Positions 8,914 to 17,360 of a stretch of DNA of 64,000 bases are shown here, piece by piece. The notes beneath the pieces are model-generated. The model was given only the letters and a program-made list of their open reading frames with translations, searched no databases and was not told the origin of the DNA. The translations under genes and the position numbers were made by a program. Source of the stretch: Mycolicibacterium moriokaense (GTDB lineage Bacteria > Actinomycetota > Actinomycetes > Mycobacteriales > Mycobacteriaceae); assembly GCF_003347205.1 (NCBI RefSeq), contig NZ_QQBJ01000005.1, forward strand, positions 62,001 to 126,000, in the 5' to 3' direction. How positions within the stretch are numbered: position 1 is the stretch's first letter; every line of letters starts with the position of its first letter.

Positions 8914-10412
8914 CCGAGACCACGGGGAACCTGGGGGGCGTTCTCAAGCGCGGCGCCGCCATGTCTGCGGTAGGCCTGGTCCTTGCCCAGGGCGCCACCG
9001 TCGTTCAGACGGTCGTCGTCGGCCGCATCCTCGGCCCGGCCGAGGTTGGCATCTTCACCGCCGGAACGATTCTGATCGGATTCCTGGTCACGTTCTCGCA
9101 GGGCGGTCTGGCGCAGGCGCTGATCCAACGCGCCACCGATGTGGAGAACGCGGCGAACACCGCGTTGGTGGCCACCGTGGTGACGGGCGTGCTGGGATCT
9201 CTCGGGGTGCTGGCGGCCTCGCCGTTGATAGGCGCGATATTCCACAGTTCACGGGTGGGCCACATCGCGGCGGCATCATCGGGTCTCATCGCGCTGTACG
9301 CGCTGGCGAGCGTTCCGGATGCGCTGATGCAGAGGGCCTTTCAATTCAGGCGGCAGATGATCATCACCCCCACCATCTCGATCGTGCTGGCGGGGGTGGC
9401 GATCGTGTTCGCCCTGCGGGGATACGGCGCCTGGTCGATGGTGATCGGTTGGTACGTGGCTGTCGTCACCGCGGTGGTATTGAGTTGGTGGATGGCCAGG
9501 TGGCGCCCGTTCGGTGGCCGGTTCTCGTTCCACATCTGGCGCGATATGGCCGGCTTCTCGTTTCCGGTGTTGCTCGACGCCATCGCCGACCGCACCCGCG
9601 AAGTGATCGAGCAGGCGATCGTCGGCCGCGTTCTGGGCACCAGCGACCTGGGCCACTACAGGTACGCCTACCGCATCGCGTCGCTGCCGTCGCTGGCGCT
9701 GATCACGACGTGTGCACACGTGCTTTTTCCCGCCTTTTCCCGAATCTCCGACGACAGCACCAGGTTTCGCCAGGCCTTCATGCGGGCCCTCGGCTGGGTG
9801 TGGTTCGCCGCCGCCCCCGGTGGCGTCCTGATGATCGCTCTCGGTCAACCGGTGGTGGTGCTGATGCTCGGTGAGGAATGGCGCGCGGCGGGCACGGCCG
9901 CCGCCGCGATGGCAGGGATCGGGCTGGGCGCGGCGCTGAACGCCGTCACCGGTGAAGCGATGAAGGGGGCGGGCCGTTCGTCGTTGCTCAATTGGTCGCC
10001 GGCCATCTGTCTGGGACTCGGCCTGCCGCTGATCCTGTTGTTCGTGCCGTTCGGACTGGTCGGTGTCGGTATCGCGATCTCGGTAACGTGCCTCGTCGTC
10101 GGAATCGTCAACCTGGAGTTGGCCCGCGGCGTGGTCGGCGCGTCACGGCGCGAGATCACCAAATGCCTTCTGCCGACTTCGGTGTCGGCGGTGGTGGCCG
10201 CAGTCGTGCTGTGGCCGCTCGAGCACTACGTGGTCCGCTCCGACCACTTCCCGGAGTTGACCGGGCTGGGGTTGGTTCTCGCCGAGTGCGTGCTGTTCAC
10301 CATCGTCTACCTCTCGGTGATGCGAGTCGCGGCCCCGGCGATGTATCAGACTGTGCTCGGCGCCCTAGGGCGTGGCGTCGCGAAGGCGACCGGACCGGCA
10401 CGGCGTGCCTAG
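8910..10412 (+). CDS. Wzx-like polysaccharide flippase (MOP superfamily)
   Basis: A 500-residue membrane protein with roughly 12 to 14 predicted hydrophobic segments across its whole length, matching the polysaccharide_synt family of lipid-linked repeat-unit flippases. It begins GNLGGVLKRGAAMSAVG, followed by the LGPAEVGIFTAG segment typical of these proteins. The start is taken as TTG 8910, which overlaps the stop of the glycosyltransferase (TTGA); no ATG or GTG lies nearby. The gene is last in the operon. Its stop codon shares the bases CTAG with the stop of the convergent MaoC gene. It should move undecaprenyl/decaprenyl-linked units across the plasma membrane for polymerisation. Confidence 0.87.
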   Translation: MTETTGNLGGVLKRGAAMSAVGLVLAQGATVVQTVVVGRILGPAEVGIFTAGTILIGFLVTFSQGGLAQALIQRATDVENAANTALVATVVTGVLGSLGVLAASPLIGAIFHSSRVGHIAAASSGLIALYALASVPDALMQRAFQFRRQMIITPTISIVLAGVAIVFALRGYGAWSMVIGWYVAVVTAVVLSWWMARWRPFGGRFSFHIWRDMAGFSFPVLLDAIADRTREVIEQAIVGRVLGTSDLGHYRYAYRIASLPSLALITTCAHVLFPAFSRISDDSTRFRQAFMRALGWVWFAAAPGGVLMIALGQPVVVLMLGEEWRAAGTAAAAMAGIGLGAALNAVTGEAMKGAGRSSLLNWSPAICLGLGLPLILLFVPFGLVGVGIAISVTCLVVGIVNLELARGVVGASRREITKCLLPTSVSAVVAAVVLWPLEHYVVRSDHFPELTGLGLVLAECVLFTIVYLSVMRVAAPAMYQTVLGALGRGVAKATGPARRA

Positions 10413-11269
10413 GCCGGCACCAACTCCACACCTGCGAGCGCGACCGCGTCGTCGCGCGACGGCGCGGTGACCACGCCGCGGAACCCGTCGCCTTCTTTCC
10501 AGATGCTGGCTTTCAGCGTTTCGCCGGGAAACACGACGCCCGCGAACCGGGCGTCGTAGCTGCCGACGCGCGCGGCGTCCCCGTCGAGCAGGGCGTCCAC
10601 GATCGCCTTGCAGGTCATCCCGTAGGTGCACAACCCGTGCAGGATCGGCCTGGGAAAGCCTGCGGCGGCGGCGAACTCGGGGTCGGAGTGCAGCGGGTTG
10701 CGGTCCCCGCACATCCGGTAGAGAAGCGCCTGCTGCGGCGACACCGCGATGGACAGCTCGAAGTCCGGGTCCCGCTGCGGCGGCTCCGACGAGGTGGAGG
10801 GACCGCGCTCGCCGCCGAACCCGCCCTCGCCGCGGGCGAAGATCGACCGCTTCTGGGTCCACAGCGGCGCGCCGTCGGGTGTGGTGACCGTGGTCTCCGA
10901 CCAGATCACCGCGGCCTTGCCCTTGTCCCAGATGTCGGTGAATTTGGTGACCGCGCGGCCGGTGCCCGACGGGGGTATCGGAGCGGGCGCGATCACCGCC
11001 TCGCTGGCATGCAGCACCTTGGCCAGTTCGATGTCTATGCCGGGAAACTGCACCGTCGGCGGCTTGGTGTCGTGAAAACTCGCTGCCACGTTGCCGAACG
11101 TCGGCAGCACCTGCGGGGTGTCGTCGACCAGGTAGCGCAGCTCCCGCTGGTCCATCGGATCCTGGCCCGCGCCCAGCCCCAGGTGGTAGAGCTGGATGTC
11201 GCTACTGGTCCAAGAGAATTCGATGGGGTCGAGCTGCGCGCCGAGCGCTTCGTCGAGATTGATCGGCAT
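10409..11269 (-). CDS. MaoC-type steroid enoyl-CoA hydratase (Rv3538-like)
   Basis: A 286-residue double-hotdog hydratase. The second half carries the hydratase-2 motif in YRMCGDRNPLHSDPEFA, with the Asp/His catalytic pair, followed by FPRPILHGLCTYG. The N terminus (MPINLDEALG...FSWTSSDIQLYHLGLGAG) matches my memory of M. tuberculosis Rv3538, sometimes called hsd4B or chsH3. The role expected is hydration of a steroid side-chain enoyl-CoA during beta-oxidation; the exact chain length is uncertain. The gene lies one base downstream of kstD and is co-directional, so it is probably transcribed from the kstD promoter under KstR. It converges on the flippase gene. Confidence 0.85.
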   Translation of the reverse strand: MPINLDEALGAQLDPIEFSWTSSDIQLYHLGLGAGQDPMDQRELRYLVDDTPQVLPTFGNVAASFHDTKPPTVQFPGIDIELAKVLHASEAVIAPAPIPPSGTGRAVTKFTDIWDKGKAAVIWSETTVTTPDGAPLWTQKRSIFARGEGGFGGERGPSTSSEPPQRDPDFELSIAVSPQQALLYRMCGDRNPLHSDPEFAAAAGFPRPILHGLCTYGMTCKAIVDALLDGDAARVGSYDARFAGVVFPGETLKASIWKEGDGFRGVVTAPSRDDAVALAGVELVPA

Positions 11270-11270
11270 C

Positions 11271-12983
11271 TCAGGCCTTCCCGCCGCCGGATGTCGCAGG
11301 CTGACCGGCCTCGGCGATGTGCAGCGCGGCCAGATAGCCGAATGTCATCGCGGGCCCGATCGTCCCGCCGGGCCCCGGATAGGTGTGCCCCATCACCGGT
11401 GCGCTGGCGTTGCCCGCCGCGTAGAGACCGTCGATCACCGAGCCGTCATCGCGCAATGCACGCCCGTGTACATCGGTGACGATGCCCCCCTTGGTGCCGA
11501 GATCGCCGGGCACCATCTTCGCCGCGTAGTACGGCGGGTGGCTGATCTCGCCGAGGTTCGGGTTGGGCTTGTTGGTCGGATCGCCGTAGTAGCGGTCGTA
11601 GGCGCTCTCGCCGCGGTGGAATTCGTCGTCGGTGCCCGATCGCGCGAAGCCGTTGAACCGCTGCACCGTTTCGGTGAGCACATCGGCTGGCAGCCCCGCC
11701 TTGGCGGCCAGCTCCTCGATGGTGCCGGCCGTCACGATCACGCCCGATTCCAGCCACTTCTTCGGAATACGTTGTCCCGCTTGCAGTCCCGCGAAGATGT
11801 AACGATCGCGGTACTGCTGGTCGAAAACCAGCCACGCGGGAATGTTCTCGCCCGGTCCGGGGCCCTGGCCGTACTCGCCGCCGTACATCTCGTGGCCGGC
11901 CTCGACATAGGGCAGCGATTCGTTCATGAAGCGCCTACCGGACATGTTGACCATGATGGCGCCCGGCGAGTTGCGTTCTGACAGCGCGATCCATGGCGCA
12001 CCGACCAGCGGCACCGTCGGGATCCACCAGGCGTCTTCCATGATGTCAAGTGCGGCGCCGAGCTTTTCACCGGCGAGGATGCCTTCGCCGGTGTTGGCGC
12101 TCGCGCCGACCGTCCATTCGGTGGTGATCGGGGCGCGCTGGTACTTCACCCGCATCTGCTCGTTGTGCTCGAAGCCGCCCGAGCCCAGGATCACGCCGCG
12201 GCGGGCTCGGATCAGTTCGGGCTCAGCGGATTCCGGTGCGTCCGTGCCGCGCACGTAGATTCCGCGCACCACGCCGTCCTCGACGTACAGGTCGGTGAGC
12301 GCGGTGTTGAGCCGGACGGGGACGCCTGCCTTCTGCAGGCCGATCCGCAGCGGCGCGATCAGCGCGCGGCCCATCCCCACCAGGTTCTTGCGCGTCGCGT
12401 TCGCCCACACGGTGCGGGCACCGACCTTCAGGCTGCGCAGCAGGCCGCGCGGGTGCCGTTTCAACTGGTTGAGCCGCACGTAATCCTGCTGCATCACCAC
12501 CATGTTGAGCGGCACCTTGCCGTACGGTGGTTCGAGGCCCTTTTCGTCGGCGCCGAGTTTGCGGGCATTGAACGGCTTCGGCTCAACCGAACGGCCGGTC
12601 GGCTTGCCGCCCGGTGTCTCGGGGTAGTAGTCGGAGTAGCCGGGCACCCAGCAGAGCTTCAGCGGTGTGTTCTTCAGCACGAACGAAAGCATCTCGGGTC
12701 CGCGCGCGAGGAAGGTGTCGATGCGTTCGGGTGCCACCACGTCGCCGATGATGTTGTGCAGGTAGGTTCGCGCCGCCTCGGGCGTATCTGAGACGCCGTC
12801 GCGTTCGAGCACTTCGTTGTTCGGAATCCACACTCCGCCGCCTGACCGCGCAGTGGAACCGCCGTAGTGCGGGGCCTTTTCTACGACTAGTGTGGAAAGG
12901 CCCTGATGAGCGGCGGTGAGGGCAGCGACCATGCCGGCGGCGCCGCTCCCGACCACGACGACGTCGAACTCCTGTCCTGTCAT
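11271..12983 (-). CDS. kstD: 3-ketosteroid delta1-dehydrogenase
   Basis: A 570-residue flavoprotein that introduces the C1-C2 double bond into ring A of 3-keto-4-ene steroids, a step before ring B opening. The FAD dinucleotide motif VVVVGSGAAGMVAALTAAH is at residues 8-26. The C-terminal segment GHTYPGPGGTIGPAMTFGYL holds the conserved active-site tyrosine and glycine of the family, and an interior GSGGFEHN is also typical. ATG 12983 was chosen because it begins the flavin motif directly; longer in-frame extension would read through the operator and hsaE. There is no ribosome-binding site and the ATG lies right after a KstR operator, suggesting a leaderless mRNA. It is divergent from hsaE. 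Confidence 0.95.
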   Translation of the reverse strand: MTGQEFDVVVVGSGAAGMVAALTAAHQGLSTLVVEKAPHYGGSTARSGGGVWIPNNEVLERDGVSDTPEAARTYLHNIIGDVVAPERIDTFLARGPEMLSFVLKNTPLKLCWVPGYSDYYPETPGGKPTGRSVEPKPFNARKLGADEKGLEPPYGKVPLNMVVMQQDYVRLNQLKRHPRGLLRSLKVGARTVWANATRKNLVGMGRALIAPLRIGLQKAGVPVRLNTALTDLYVEDGVVRGIYVRGTDAPESAEPELIRARRGVILGSGGFEHNEQMRVKYQRAPITTEWTVGASANTGEGILAGEKLGAALDIMEDAWWIPTVPLVGAPWIALSERNSPGAIMVNMSGRRFMNESLPYVEAGHEMYGGEYGQGPGPGENIPAWLVFDQQYRDRYIFAGLQAGQRIPKKWLESGVIVTAGTIEELAAKAGLPADVLTETVQRFNGFARSGTDDEFHRGESAYDRYYGDPTNKPNPNLGEISHPPYYAAKMVPGDLGTKGGIVTDVHGRALRDDGSVIDGLYAAGNASAPVMGHTYPGPGGTIGPAMTFGYLAALHIAEAGQPATSGGGKA

Positions 12984-12984
12984 G

Positions 12985-12998
12985 TAGAACACGTTATA
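12985..12998. promoter_or_regulatory. KstR operator between kstD and hsaE
   Basis: The sequence TAGAACACGTTATA is a full match to the KstR consensus TNNAACNNGTTNNA. It starts one base upstream of the kstD ATG and lies about 70 bases from hsaE. On the kstD strand it overlaps a TATAAC -10-like hexamer, so binding would block initiation. Whether it also controls the hsa operon is likely but not shown. Confidence 0.88.
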
Positions 12999-13067
12999 GA
13001 ATTGCCCGGCCACCGAACAACTGCGCCGGTCGGAAGATACGAGCGGATCGCGAGGGGAAGTAGCCAA

Positions 13068-13853
13068 ATGCTCACTGTTCAGGTGCGTGACGAGCTGGCC
13101 GCCGACCTGGCGCAGGCCGAACGCAGCCGCATCCCGATCGACCCGTTGACCACGGGCAACCCCGACATCGACGTCGTCGACGCCTACGAGATCCAACTGA
13201 TCAACATCCGCCAGCGGGTGGCCGAAGGTGCCACGGTGATCGGCCACAAAGTCGGTCTGTCGAGCAAGGCGATGCAGGAGATGATGGGCGTCGACGAGCC
13301 CGACTACGGTCACCTGCTCGACGAGATGGCGGTGTTCGAGGACAAGCCGGTGCCGTCGGGCAGATATCTCTACCCGCGCGTCGAGGTGGAGGTCGGCTTC
13401 ATCCTGGCCGATGACCTGCCCGGCGAGGGCTGCACGGAGGACGACGTGCTGGCCGCGACGGCCGCGTTCGCCCCCGCGATCGAGTTGATCGACACCCGCA
13501 TCAAGGACTGGAAGATCAAGCTGTGCGACACCATCGCCGACAACGCTTCGTCGGCGGGCTGGGTGCTCGGCGCGGCGCGGGTGTCGCCCAAGGACATCGA
13601 CATCTGCAACATCGACGCCGTGCTGACCCGCAACGGCGAAGTCGTCGCCAAGGGCCGCAGCGACGCGGTGCTGGGCAATCCGGTGACCGCCGTGGCCTGG
13701 CTGGCCCGCAAAGTGGACAGCTTCGGCGTCCGGTTGAAGGCTGGTGACATCGTGCTGCCCGGGTCGTGCACGAAGGCGTTCGACGCCACCCCGGGTGACG
13801 ATTTCGTCGCCGACTTCGACGGGCTGGGCTCGGTCCACCTGTCCTTCGAGTAA
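13068..13853 (+). CDS. hsaE: 2-hydroxypenta-2,4-dienoate-type hydratase
   Basis: A 261-residue hydratase of the fumarylacetoacetate hydrolase/MhpD-like family. In steroid degradation it hydrates 2-hydroxyhexa-2,4-dienoate, released from the ring A/B cleavage products, to 4-hydroxy-2-oxohexanoate. Recognisable segments are [29 protein letters not shown] (metal-binding Glu residues) and [16 protein letters not shown] 13068 follows GAGGGGAAG at a suitable distance and gives the same length as I recall for Mtb HsaE. It begins the hsaE-hsaG-hsaF operon and is divergent from kstD across a KstR site. Confidence 0.95.
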   Translation: MLTVQVRDELAADLAQAERSRIPIDPLTTGNPDIDVVDAYEIQLINIRQRVAEGATVIGHKVGLSSKAMQEMMGVDEPDYGHLLDEMAVFEDKPVPSGRYLYPRVEVEVGFILADDLPGEGCTEDDVLAATAAFAPAIELIDTRIKDWKIKLCDTIADNASSAGWVLGAARVSPKDIDICNIDAVLTRNGEVVAKGRSDAVLGNPVTAVAWLARKVDSFGVRLKAGDIVLPGSCTKAFDATPGDDFVADFDGLGSVHLSFE

Positions 13854-13867
13854 GAGGAGTACACAAT

Positions 13868-14818
13868 ATGCCCAGCAAGGCATCCGTCGCCATCGTCGGA
13901 TCCGGCAACATCAGCACCGACCTGCTGTACAAGCTGCTGCGGTCGGAGTGGCTGGAGCCGCGCTGGATGGTCGGTATCGACCCGGACAGCGAAGGCCTGG
14001 CCCGTGCTCGCAAGCTCGGGTTGGAGACCAGCGCCGAGGGCGCGGACTGGTTGCTGGGCCTGGACGAGAAGCCGGATCTGCTGTTCGAGGCCACCAGCGC
14101 CTACGTGCACCGCGACGCCGCGCCGCGCTACGCCGAGGCCGGGATTCGGGCGATCGACCTGACCCCCGCGGCGGTCGGTCCCGGGGTGATCCCGCCGGCC
14201 AATCTGCGTGAGCACCTCGACGCCCCGAACGTCAACATGGTGACCTGCGGCGGCCAGGCGACGATCCCGATGGTGTACGCGGTGTCGCGAGTGGTCGGCG
14301 TGCCCTACGCCGAGATCGTGGCGTCGGTGTCGTCGGTGTCGGCGGGGCCGGGGACGCGGGCCAACATCGATGAGTTCACCAAGACCACCAGCAAGGGGGT
14401 GGAGACCATCGGCGGCGCCCAGCGGGGCAAGGCGATCATCATCCTGAACCCGGCCGATCCGCCGATGATCATGCGCGACACCATCTTCTGTGCGATCCCG
14501 GAGGACGCCGACCACGACGCGATCGCGCAGTCCATCCGCGACGTCGTCGCCGAGGTCCAGACCTACGTGCCTGGTTACCGGCTGCTCAACGAACCGCAGT
14601 TCGACGAGCCGTCGGTGGTCAACGGCGGCAACCACGTCGTCACGACATTCGTCGAAGTGGAGGGTGCCGGCGACTACCTGCCGCCCTACGCTGGAAACCT
14701 GGACATCATGACCGCGGCAGCGACCAAGGTCGGCGAGGAGATCGCGAAAGAGTCGCTCGCGGCTTCCGACGAGCGCTCGCGCGAGGAGCAGACAGCAACC
14801 GCAGGAGGCCAGGCATGA
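13868..14818 (+). CDS. hsaG: CoA-acylating propionaldehyde/acetaldehyde dehydrogenase
   Basis: A 316-residue NAD-dependent dehydrogenase that converts the aldehyde released by HsaF (propanal in steroid degradation) to its CoA thioester. The N terminus has the Rossmann motif [11 protein letters not shown], and the catalytic cysteine is Cys127 in [11 protein letters not shown]. It is expected to form a channelling complex with HsaF, as in BphI-BphJ type pairs. Spacing supports this: 14 bases separate it from hsaE, with AAGAGGAG just upstream, and its stop overlaps the hsaF start by four bases (ATGA). Confidence 0.95.
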   Translation: MPSKASVAIVGSGNISTDLLYKLLRSEWLEPRWMVGIDPDSEGLARARKLGLETSAEGADWLLGLDEKPDLLFEATSAYVHRDAAPRYAEAGIRAIDLTPAAVGPGVIPPANLREHLDAPNVNMVTCGGQATIPMVYAVSRVVGVPYAEIVASVSSVSAGPGTRANIDEFTKTTSKGVETIGGAQRGKAIIILNPADPPMIMRDTIFCAIPEDADHDAIAQSIRDVVAEVQTYVPGYRLLNEPQFDEPSVVNGGNHVVTTFVEVEGAGDYLPPYAGNLDIMTAAATKVGEEIAKESLAASDERSREEQTATAGGQA

Positions 14819-15879
14819 GTGCCATCGACGACATCTATTTCGACCCGTTCTGGGACATCCGGATGACGGATACATCGTTGCGGGACGGATCTCACCACAA
14901 GCGCCACCAGTTCACCGCCGAGGAAGTGGGTGCGATCGTCGCGGCGCTGGACGCCGCCGGGGTGCCGGTCATCGAGGTCACCCACGGCGACGGGCTGGGC
15001 GGGTCGAGCTTCAACTACGGCTTCTCCAAGACGCCCGAGCAGGAACTGATCAAGCTCGCGGCCGAGACGGCCAAGGAATCCAAGATCGCGTTCCTGATGC
15101 TGCCGGGGGTCGGCACCAAGGAGGACATCAAGGAGGCGCAGAACAACGGCGGCTCGATCTGCCGGATCGCCACCCACTGCACCGAGGCCGACGTGTCGAT
15201 CCAGCACTTCGGGCTCGCCCGCGAGCTCGGCCTGGAGACCGTGGGCTTTTTGATGATGAGCCACACCATTCCGCCGGAGAAGCTCGCCGCGCAGGCCCGC
15301 ATCATGGCCGACGCGGGCTGTCAGTGCGTGTACGTGGTCGACTCCGCGGGCGCCCTGGTGCTCGAGGGGGTGCGTGACCGCGTCGCCGCGCTGGTGGCCG
15401 AACTCGGCGGCGACGCGCAGGTGGGCTTCCACGGCCACGAGAACCTCGGGCTGGGCGTGGCCAACAGCATCGAGGCGGTGCGCGCGGGCGCCAAGCAAAT
15501 CGACGGCTCGTGCCGCCGGTTCGGCGCCGGAGCGGGCAACGCGCCGGTCGAGGCGCTGATCGGGGTGTTCGACAAGATCGGGGTCAAGACCGGCATCGAC
15601 TTCTTCGACATCGCCGATGCCGCCGAGGAGGTGGTCGCCCCGGCGATGCCTGCCGAGTGCCTGCTCGACCGCAACGCGCTGATCATGGGCTACTCCGGGG
15701 TGTACTCCAGCTTCCTCAAGCACGCCATCCGCCAGTCCGAGCGCTACGGCGTCCCCGCGCACAAGCTGCTGCACCGCGCCGGCCAGCGCAAACTCATCGG
15801 CGGCCAGGAAGACCAGCTCATCGACATTGCGCTGGAGATCAAGCGGGAGCAGGAGAGCGGCGACAAGGTCGCCGGATAA
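14815..15879 (+). CDS. hsaF: 4-hydroxy-2-oxohexanoate/oxovalerate aldolase
   Basis: A 354-residue class II pyruvate aldolase that splits 4-hydroxy-2-oxohexanoate into pyruvate and propanal. The TIM-barrel start [18 protein letters not shown] carries the arginine and aspartate of the active site, and [15 protein letters not shown] carries the metal-binding histidines. The C-terminal DmpG communication domain follows (from about residue 265). Its ATG overlaps the hsaG stop, as expected for partners in one complex. A 67-base gap with a separate ribosome site precedes the next gene, so the hsa operon may end here. Confidence 0.95.
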   Translation: MSAIDDIYFDPFWDIRMTDTSLRDGSHHKRHQFTAEEVGAIVAALDAAGVPVIEVTHGDGLGGSSFNYGFSKTPEQELIKLAAETAKESKIAFLMLPGVGTKEDIKEAQNNGGSICRIATHCTEADVSIQHFGLARELGLETVGFLMMSHTIPPEKLAAQARIMADAGCQCVYVVDSAGALVLEGVRDRVAALVAELGGDAQVGFHGHENLGLGVANSIEAVRAGAKQIDGSCRRFGAGAGNAPVEALIGVFDKIGVKTGIDFFDIADAAEEVVAPAMPAECLLDRNALIMGYSGVYSSFLKHAIRQSERYGVPAHKLLHRAGQRKLIGGQEDQLIDIALEIKREQESGDKVAG

Positions 15880-15946
15880 CGCGGCTAACACTGCGCTCGC
15901 CCCTGACGACGTTAGGTTCAGTGGCCCCGAACAAAGGAGCAATGTG

Positions 15947-16360
15947 ATGGCCTCAACGGTGACACGGGCGCGACGGACCGTCTTCGGGATGTTGGCAGCG
16001 GGCGCGGTGTGCGGCACGCTTGCCATCCCCGCAGCCGGCGCAGATCCGGGGGACCCGCCGACGCCGGCGCCGGCTGCGACCGACGACTGCGACGCCGCCA
16101 CCCTGGCGTCCACGATCAGCTCGGTGACCACGAAGCTCTCGACGTACTTCGCGGCCCACCCGGACGCGAACCAGGCGTTGATCGACGCGACGCGGCAACC
16201 CGCCTTTGTCGCGGTCGGGCAGTTCGACGACTACATCTCCGCTCACCCCGATCAGGCCGACGAACTGCGGGCCATCCAGGCCCCGCTGGCGGCGTTCAAG
16301 GACCGCTGCGGCATGCAGGTCTCGCCGACCGACGCGCTGACGGTGCTGGCAGACGTCTAG
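15947..16360 (+). CDS. secreted hemophore-like protein
   Basis: A 137-residue protein with a twin-arginine-like/Sec signal (basic start with two Arg-Arg pairs, hydrophobic stretch to about residue 29, cleavage likely near PAAGADPG). The mature domain has two cysteines (Cys48, Cys121) that could form a disulfide, and a helix STYFAAHPDANQALIDATR, resembling the mycobacterial hemophore-related (Rv0203-like) family that binds or handles haem outside the cell. ATG 15947 follows AAAGGAG seven bases upstream; nearby ATG 15942 is immediately stopped. It lies after hsaF but has its own ribosome site. A role in haem or iron supply is a family-level inference. Confidence 0.7.
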   Translation: MASTVTRARRTVFGMLAAGAVCGTLAIPAAGADPGDPPTPAPAATDDCDAATLASTISSVTTKLSTYFAAHPDANQALIDATRQPAFVAVGQFDDYISAHPDQADELRAIQAPLAAFKDRCGMQVSPTDALTVLADV

Positions 16361-17271
16361 AGGGCGACGGTCGGCTTGACCCCGCCCAGCCGGCTGGTCA
16401 CGACGTCAGCCGTCGCGGTCAGTGCGCGGGCGCTCTTGGCGATCTCCGCGTCGGTCAAGGCCCGGCCGATCTGCAATGACACCACCATCGCCTGGCGCTG
16501 GTGGTGGTCGAACACCGGCGCCGAGATGACGCTGATGTCGTGTCGACGGCGGCTGCCCGCCGGGTTCTCGCTGCGGAGATAGACGCGTTCGCCGATGTCG
16601 GCGATCAGCTCGCCCAGCAGCGCCTGCAACTCGTCGGGCAGTCTGCTGGACACCCCGGCCATCAGGGCGTACAGCCTGCGTCCGCCGGGGGTGAGCCGCT
16701 CGACGAGGTATCCGCTGCGGCGGCATTCGGCGACGACGCGGTCCAGCCGTTCACCGTCGACGCGCAGCGGGATGGTGGGCTCCCTGGCCAGCCAGTCACG
16801 AAGGGCGACGTCGTCCCACAGCACGAACATCAGACCGACCGGCGGGGCGAACGGATAGCTCTGCCCCACTCGCACGCCGACGTCGGCGCCCGGCGGCCCG
16901 ACGAGTTCCAGCACCGTGATGCGGTCATCGATCACTGCAGACAGCGCCGCGGTGGTGCCGGAGGCGGCCGACAGCCGGCGCAACTCGGCGCGTGCGACGG
17001 GATCCACCCGCAGCGACTCCTGCGCGGTGTGCCCCAGCGCGATCAATGCCGGGCCCAGCCGATAGGTCTTGTCCTGCGCATCGCGGACCAGGTAATCGGA
17101 GTCGGTGAGGGCAGTGATGATGCCGAGACACGTCGGCTTACTCAGGCCGAGCCGGCGGGCCAGCTCGGAGACGCCGAAACGGTCGTGCGGGTGACGGGCG
17201 AGAAAGTCGAGGATGGCGATCACGCGTTCGGTGGGCGGTGACGACCGGCCGGACGATTGTGGGCTCGGCAT
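16357..17271 (-). CDS. IclR-family transcriptional regulator
   Basis: A 304-residue regulator. The N-terminal winged helix (about residues 14-75) reads RVIAILDFLARHPHDRFGVSELARRLGLSKPT and is followed by the IclR effector domain (about 90-255). A C-terminal extension includes a second segment (residues 230-300) containing SVISAPVFDHHQRQAMVVSLQI, which still belongs to the effector domain. It is divergent from the DUF1214 operon, with 89 bases between the starts, so it is a candidate regulator of that operon and of itself. Its stop codon shares CTAG with the convergent hemophore-like gene. The effector is unknown; a steroid intermediate is a guess from location. Confidence 0.87.
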   Translation of the reverse strand: MPSPQSSGRSSPPTERVIAILDFLARHPHDRFGVSELARRLGLSKPTCLGIITALTDSDYLVRDAQDKTYRLGPALIALGHTAQESLRVDPVARAELRRLSAASGTTAALSAVIDDRITVLELVGPPGADVGVRVGQSYPFAPPVGLMFVLWDDVALRDWLAREPTIPLRVDGERLDRVVAECRRSGYLVERLTPGGRRLYALMAGVSSRLPDELQALLGELIADIGERVYLRSENPAGSRRRHDISVISAPVFDHHQRQAMVVSLQIGRALTDAEIAKSARALTATADVVTSRLGGVKPTVAL

Positions 17272-17289
17272 GTCAGAAATGTACCTTGC

Positions 17290-17307
17290 TGTTCCAAATA
17301 TCGAACA
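17290..17307. promoter_or_regulatory. candidate IclR operator (inverted repeat)
   Basis: TGTTC, eight bases, GAACA: perfect five-base arms around an AT-rich centre, 18 bases upstream of the IclR start and 30 bases before a KstR-like site. IclR proteins usually bind such short palindromes near their own promoter. Assignment is by position only. Confidence 0.4.
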
Positions 17308-17336
17308 AAATCTCGCCGCAGGCCGTTGACGAGAAC

Positions 17337-17350
17337 AGGAACACGTTCTA
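17337..17350. promoter_or_regulatory. KstR-like operator upstream of the DUF1214 operon
   Basis: AGGAACACGTTCTA matches TNNAACNNGTTNNA except at the first base. It ends ten bases before the GTG start of the DUF1214 gene, the same spacing as the site before fadD19. Confidence 0.75.
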
Positions 17351-17360
17351 GTTTCTAGGG

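Noticed and set aside
13370-14875. Long minus-strand reading frame opposite hsaE/hsaG/hsaF
   Set aside because: Low-complexity, Arg/Gly/Asp-rich translation, no domain, and it lies antisense to three clearly conserved genes. It is a typical GC-rich shadow.
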